This document shows, piece after piece, positions 36,112-39,754 of a DNA stretch of 39,754 nt. Source of the stretch: Prosthecobacter debontii (GTDB lineage: Bacteria > Verrucomicrobiota > Verrucomicrobiia > Verrucomicrobiales > Verrucomicrobiaceae). Made by a program: the position numbers and the translations under genes. Position 1 is the stretch's first letter. Every line of letters begins with the position of its first letter. The stretch covers positions 1 through 39,754 of the forward strand of contig CAMBPV010000018.1 in the NCBI GenBank assembly GCA_945869695.1, given 5' to 3'. The notes beneath the pieces were generated by a model. The model was not told where the DNA came from, did not search any database, and saw only the letters and a program-made list of their open reading frames with translations.

Positions 36112-36801
36112 ATGAAAACTTTCCTCCTTCTGTTTCTCCCGTGTATCCTAGCGACTAATCCCTTGATCGCGGGGTTGCAGTTGGATGGCAAAGTCATCGA
36201 AGTCAAAGCCAAGCCTGAGGACGAAAAGGTCAGCACTCTGTTTACCTTTACCAACAAAGGAACGCGAACCGTAAATATCTTGGGTATCGAAAGTGCGTGC
36301 AGTTGCCTGAGTTCGACCGTCGATGCCAATACCTATGCAGCGGGAGCAAAGGGTGTGGGAACGGCTGAATTTAAGGTGGGATCTTTTGTGGGACGGCATG
36401 AAAAATCAGTGATTGTCACCACAGATGATCCTGACCAGCCTGAGTTTCACGTAACCTTCGTTTTGGATGTGCCTGAGGTCATTCAGATCGAACCGCGCAC
36501 CTTGCAATGGTGGCTCGATGATGAGCCGGTCGAAAAAGTGGCGATCATCAAGATGATAGGAGAGGACCCGATGAAGGTCATCAACATTACCTCCACCCGA
36601 GACACCGTCGAGTTCTCGTGGAAAGAGACCGTTCCGGGGAAGGAATACGAAATCCGCGTGAAACCTAAATCGACCCACGAAGTTTCTTTGGGTGCGCTGA
36701 AAATCGAAACAGACAGCAAGATACCCAAGTATCAGCGGCAGTTGGCTTTCTTCAGCGTTTATCGAAAACCCAGTGCGGCTTCAGCTGCAAAGGCCAAATG
36801 A
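36112..36801 (+). CDS. Secreted DUF1573 protein
   Basis: The 229-residue protein has a signal peptide (MKTFLLLFLPCILATNPLIA). Immunoglobulin-like beta domains of the DUF1573 type follow; the VSTLFTFTNKGTRTVNILGI and ACSCLSS elements include the conserved CxC. DUF1573 proteins are common secreted or periplasmic proteins in Bacteroidetes and PVC bacteria; their role is unknown. The frame runs upstream through the tRNA to 35989 as an artefact; the ATG at 36112 begins the signal peptide. It overlaps the rhodanese gene by ATGA (stop and start share bases), so translation is coupled. Confidence 0.85.
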   Translation: MKTFLLLFLPCILATNPLIAGLQLDGKVIEVKAKPEDEKVSTLFTFTNKGTRTVNILGIESACSCLSSTVDANTYAAGAKGVGTAEFKVGSFVGRHEKSVIVTTDDPDQPEFHVTFVLDVPEVIQIEPRTLQWWLDDEPVEKVAIIKMIGEDPMKVINITSTRDTVEFSWKETVPGKEYEIRVKPKSTHEVSLGALKIETDSKIPKYQRQLAFFSVYRKPSAASAAKAK

Positions 36802-37238
36802 ACTCCCGCGTGTTTCGCGAAGCTCTTATTCTGATTCTTCTCTCTCTCGCTGGAGCTACGGGCACTCATTACCTTCATCCGCGTGCCCCCGCATGGTATT
36901 TGTCCGAGGCGCCGTTGGAGGATGATGAGGTGAGCATGGCCTCCATCACGGAACGTTGGAAGGGCGATGTCTTTTGGATCGATGCACGCGTGTCAGAGCA
37001 GTTCGAGGCCGAGCATGTACCCGGTGCCATTTCGCTCAATGAGCAGAACTTTGATCAGACACTCTTTGATCACTTGGAGCGCCTTCAGGACAATGCAAAG
37101 CCGATCATCCTCTACTGTGGATCAGAGAAGTGCCAGGCGAGCAAAAAGATCAAACAGGCTCTGTTGGAGCGACTTCCTTTGGAAAACGTCTTCATCCTCA
37201 AAGGCGGTTGGCAGGCTTGGCAGCAAAGCCAAAAGTAG
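36798..37238 (+). CDS. Membrane-anchored rhodanese-like sulfurtransferase
   Basis: The 146-residue protein has one N-terminal transmembrane/signal helix (ALILILLSLAGATG) and a single rhodanese domain (about 45-142: FWIDARVSEQFEAEHVPGAI, active-site loop YCGSEKCQASK with Cys, KGGWQAW). It would transfer sulfur or handle persulfides in the periplasm. A functional link to the coupled DUF1573 protein, whose CxC may interact with sulfur chemistry, is an inference. Start by the ATGA overlap with the gene before; a weak AAAGG precedes it. The stop is 4 bp from the convergent acyltransferase-like gene. Confidence 0.87.
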   Translation: MNSRVFREALILILLSLAGATGTHYLHPRAPAWYLSEAPLEDDEVSMASITERWKGDVFWIDARVSEQFEAEHVPGAISLNEQNFDQTLFDHLERLQDNAKPIILYCGSEKCQASKKIKQALLERLPLENVFILKGGWQAWQQSQK

Positions 37239-37242
37239 AGGC

Positions 37243-38373
37243 CTAGATTTTCAGGAAGACGCGTTGGCGGTAAAGCCACCAACACAGCATCCAAAGAACC
37301 AGAAGCACCGCGGACTTCTCCAAAAGCGGGCCGTAATAGCCGCTGAATGCCTCCTTTCCGAGGTGCGTCACCAGCGTCTCCCGAATCCAGCCCGCGCACA
37401 AGGAGTGCATGACATAGATAAAGATCGAGTTCATGCCGACGACGACCAACGGAAAAACCAGCTTCCGCTGCCCCGCGATTTCCACCAGCCAGTAGAACGC
37501 AGCCAAAAGAAGCAGCACCCACCCTCCGCTGAAAAGCACCCAGGACGGAGTCCAGATGCGCTTCACGATTGGGCAGGCTAGAAAACCTGCTAATGCACCC
37601 AAGAGAAGGAAAACGATCCCTGCCACGATGAGGCGCGCAAAGGTCTGCTTCAGATCTTCGGAGCGGTGCAGAAACCTGCCCGTGATCAGCCCCAGCGTCA
37701 TGGTCGCCAGGGAAGGGATGAAATTGAGCGTCTGATAGCCGCCCGCGTTGCTTTCAAACAGCTTGTCTCGCGGAAACAGATTGAGGAACCATTGATCAAA
37801 ACGAGCCGCCGCATTGGTGTGAATGTTCCAGTGAGCAAAAAAGCCGGACAAGCCATCGGGCGGCAAGGCAGAGGGCAGGGGCTCGATGAGAAACCAAAGC
37901 CAGTAAGAAACAAGAATGAGGATCACGGTCGCCACTTGGACCTCCCAGCCGCATTTCCAAAGGAGAAAGAGGAACAGGTAGCCCAGTCCGATTTGCGCCA
38001 GGACATTGGTGAAAATCCACTCCGTCGCGTTTTTGTGATTCGAGGTCAGCAAGACAGCCAGCAGCACAAGCACCACCGCCCGGATCAGCGCATGGCCGAG
38101 CATCTTGAAGAATCCATCTCCAGCGAGTGCACGTCGAGCATAGGAGTAGGCACCAGCGACTCCGACCATAAACATGAATGAGGGCTGGATCAGGTCCCAA
38201 AGTGAACAGCCTACCCACTCGCGATGCACGAATTGAGAAGAGATCGCCACCCATGCCGAATCGGGATGATTCTTTGCCATCGTCGGAATCCCAAAGCTCG
38301 ATGAAGCCATCAGGAGCATGATGAATCCTCGGAAAGCATCCAGAGAAACGAGTCGATCGGAAGGGCGGGACAT
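37243..38373 (-). CDS. Polytopic acyltransferase-like membrane protein (HGSNAT/NagX family)
   Basis: The 376-residue, very hydrophobic protein has about ten to eleven membrane helices. The N-terminal RLVSLDAFRGFIMLLM matches the signature start of the DUF5009/NagX/HGSNAT group, and a later GMNSIFIYVMHSL region fits the last helices. Relatives acetylate glucosamine of heparan sulfate or other sugars across the membrane, so a role in sugar acetylation is plausible. NagX in other bacteria lies in chitin or GlcNAc uptake clusters; no such genes are here. The ATG at 38373 is chosen (an upstream TTG at 38385 is in frame). Divergent from the M20 deacylase gene. Confidence 0.78.
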   Translation of the reverse strand: MSRPSDRLVSLDAFRGFIMLLMASSSFGIPTMAKNHPDSAWVAISSQFVHREWVGCSLWDLIQPSFMFMVGVAGAYSYARRALAGDGFFKMLGHALIRAVVLVLLAVLLTSNHKNATEWIFTNVLAQIGLGYLFLFLLWKCGWEVQVATVILILVSYWLWFLIEPLPSALPPDGLSGFFAHWNIHTNAAARFDQWFLNLFPRDKLFESNAGGYQTLNFIPSLATMTLGLITGRFLHRSEDLKQTFARLIVAGIVFLLLGALAGFLACPIVKRIWTPSWVLFSGGWVLLLLAAFYWLVEIAGQRKLVFPLVVVGMNSIFIYVMHSLCAGWIRETLVTHLGKEAFSGYYGPLLEKSAVLLVLWMLCWWLYRQRVFLKI

Positions 38374-38500
38374 GATGGGATTCAAGTGTGGCTCGGGTGC
38401 TGAGTGTGGATGTCGAAACGCTTCATCGGCACGAGTTCTCTCTGAGGCCCGAGTAAAAAGGGATGGCGTGTGAGATCGGAGCGTTCAAGTTCTCATCATC

Positions 38501-39643
38501 ATGCAGACCCCCTCCGTTCTCGCGATCCTCTCGGACCTTGTGCGCATCAACAGCATCAATACCTCCTATGAAGGCGGCCCCGGAGAGGCGGCGGTGGCGG
38601 AATACGTGAAGCACTTCTTTGCTTCTCGTGGCATTGAGACAGAAGAGCAGATTGTGTTTCCCGGCAGGAATAACGTCATCGCTCGCCTGCCGGGGAGAAA
38701 TTCAGATCGACGGCTGGTGTTGGAGGCGCACATGGACACCGTGTCCATCAAAGGGATGACCATCCCGCCCTTTGAGCCCAGCATTTCCGATGGCCGGATG
38801 TTTGGACGCGGTTCATGCGATACCAAAGCAGGCCTCGCCGCCATGATGCATGCCCTCGCCGTGGTGAAAGCCTCCGGCGTAGTTCCGCCATGTGAGGTGG
38901 TCCTCGCTGCGGTGGTCGATGAAGAGTTCTCCTTCCGCGGCGTCGTCAAGCTTTGCGAGGGACTCACTGCGGATGCCGCCATCGTGGCGGAGCCCACTGA
39001 GATGAAAGTCGTCATTGCGAGCAAGGGCACGCTACGCTGGCGCATCGGAGTCCGTGGGAAGGCTGCGCATAGTGCAAAACCTCATTTGGGAATCAATGCC
39101 ATCTCCCACATGGCTCGCATCGTTCTTGCTCTCGAAAAGGACCATGCCGATCTCTCCGCACGGGGGCATCCTCTGCTCGGACCCGCCACCTGCAATGTCG
39201 GCGTGATCAAAGGCGGCGTGCAGGTAAACTTCGTGCCCGATGAGTGCTTCATCGAAGTTGATCGACGCTTGCTGCCTGGAGAGACGGCCGTTGGCGTGTT
39301 GGCGCATTATCAGGGAATGCTGGATGAACTGAAGTCTCACCATTCAGACTTCAACGCCTTCATGGAGCCACCCATGTTGATCGATGAAGCCTTGGAGACA
39401 TCAGGGGATGCCGGCATCGTTCATGTCGCATCGGCGACATTGGGTGCACTGGGTTTGGACCCAGCGCCCGCAGGCGTTCCCTTCGGCAGCGATGCGAGTA
39501 AACTCTCCCGTATTGGCATCCCCACCGTGATCTTCGGCCCCGGCAGCATCGATCAGGCCCACGCCGCAGTCGAATGGGTGCCCGTCTCCGAGGTGGAGCG
39601 GGCAACCGAGTTCTATCGTCGAGTCATCCTCGGCTTCGAGTGA
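38501..39643 (+). CDS. M20-family zinc deacylase (ArgE/DapE-like)
   Basis: The 380-residue protein has the M20 metal ligands and catalytic residues: LEAHMDTVS (His and Asp), GRGSCDTKAGLAAMM (metal Asp), AVVDEEFSFRG (catalytic Glu and metal Glu), VAEPTEM, and a late GPGSIDQAHAAVEW with the last His. The lid domain (about 180-290) is typical. The substrate could be N-acetylornithine, N-succinyl-diaminopimelate or another acylated amino acid; the neighbours do not decide this. Its stop abuts the stop of a convergent AraD-like gene, with no bases between (TGATCA). Confidence 0.85.
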   Translation: MQTPSVLAILSDLVRINSINTSYEGGPGEAAVAEYVKHFFASRGIETEEQIVFPGRNNVIARLPGRNSDRRLVLEAHMDTVSIKGMTIPPFEPSISDGRMFGRGSCDTKAGLAAMMHALAVVKASGVVPPCEVVLAAVVDEEFSFRGVVKLCEGLTADAAIVAEPTEMKVVIASKGTLRWRIGVRGKAAHSAKPHLGINAISHMARIVLALEKDHADLSARGHPLLGPATCNVGVIKGGVQVNFVPDECFIEVDRRLLPGETAVGVLAHYQGMLDELKSHHSDFNAFMEPPMLIDEALETSGDAGIVHVASATLGALGLDPAPAGVPFGSDASKLSRIGIPTVIFGPGSIDQAHAAVEWVPVSEVERATEFYRRVILGFE

Positions 39644-39754
39644 TCACGCCTTCTTCTGGCCGTAGTAGGCACCGGGTCCGTGTTTGCGGAGATGATGCTT
39701 GTCCAGGATGTGGCTCGGGATCGGTTGCAAACCAGGATTGAGGGCCAGCGAGCC
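39644..39754 (-). CDS. C-terminal fragment of an AraD-like L-ribulose-5-phosphate 4-epimerase
   Basis: The minus-strand frame open to the window edge encodes ...[25 protein letters not shown] and then stop. This ending, LLDKHxxRKHGPxAYYGQ, is the conserved C-terminus of L-ribulose-5-phosphate 4-epimerase. The rest of the gene, including the class II aldolase-type metal site, lies outside the window. It is too short to be sure of substrate specificity. Confidence 0.75.
   Translation of the reverse strand, partial: GSLALNPGLQPIPSHILDKHHLRKHGPGAYYGQKKA

Overview
The window looks like a chromosomal core region of a Gram-negative bacterium of the PVC superphylum, most likely Verrucomicrobiota. 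The clues are the tail of a PVC-type haem-binding protein at the left edge, a TIGR04073-like exosortase-associated protein, two bactofilins, secreted PQQ-propeller and DUF1573 proteins, a membrane-anchored TPR protein with a kinase-like domain, and lipid A (lpxI) and undecaprenyl-PP (uppS) enzymes. The taxonomic call is an inference from gene content; no rRNA is present. Genes are densely packed and moderately GC-rich, and almost none has a Shine-Dalgarno sequence.

Layout. 1-6.6 kb: tail of a haem-binding protein, an adenylate-kinase-like enzyme, an exported N-formylglutamate-amidohydrolase-like protein, an XRE/S24 regulator with both protease residues lost, an RlmM-like rRNA methyltransferase and a DUF4407 coiled-coil membrane protein. 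6.6-10.8 kb (minus strand): nadA, a zinc-ribbon bactofilin next to a canonical bactofilin, and a dihydrolipoamide-dehydrogenase-like flavoprotein. 11.0-16.2 kb: gyrB-gyrA operon. 16.3-21.8 kb: secreted PQQ-propeller protein with a secreted partner, a BCP-type peroxiredoxin, and a transmembrane pseudokinase-TPR protein. 22.0-24.7 kb: long-form purC, a decayed and internally deleted IS3-family element with both terminal inverted repeats still visible, and the TIGR04073-like gene with a clear terminator. 24.8-32.0 kb (minus strand): HAD phosphatase, SurA-like chaperone, mfd, an NtrC-type activator and uppS, closely spaced and probably largely co-transcribed. 32.2-34.1 kb (plus strand): small unknown protein, EboB-like TatD hydrolase and lpxI. 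34.2-37.2 kb: Sel1-repeat protein, terminator, tRNA-Ala(GGC), DUF1573 protein and rhodanese. 37.2 kb to the end: acyltransferase-like membrane protein, M20 deacylase and the tail of an AraD-like epimerase.

No phage, CRISPR array or complete mobile element was seen. The most notable points are three signalling or regulatory proteins with altered key residues. These are an S24 domain with Ser-to-Ala and Lys-to-Arg, a kinase domain with HRD changed to HGN, and an NtrC-type receiver with the phospho-acceptor Asp changed to Glu. Also notable are the zinc-ribbon/bactofilin fusion, the pyrimidine-rich SD-less start sites, convergent genes whose stop codons nearly touch, and the reconstructed IS3 relic just upstream of purC.
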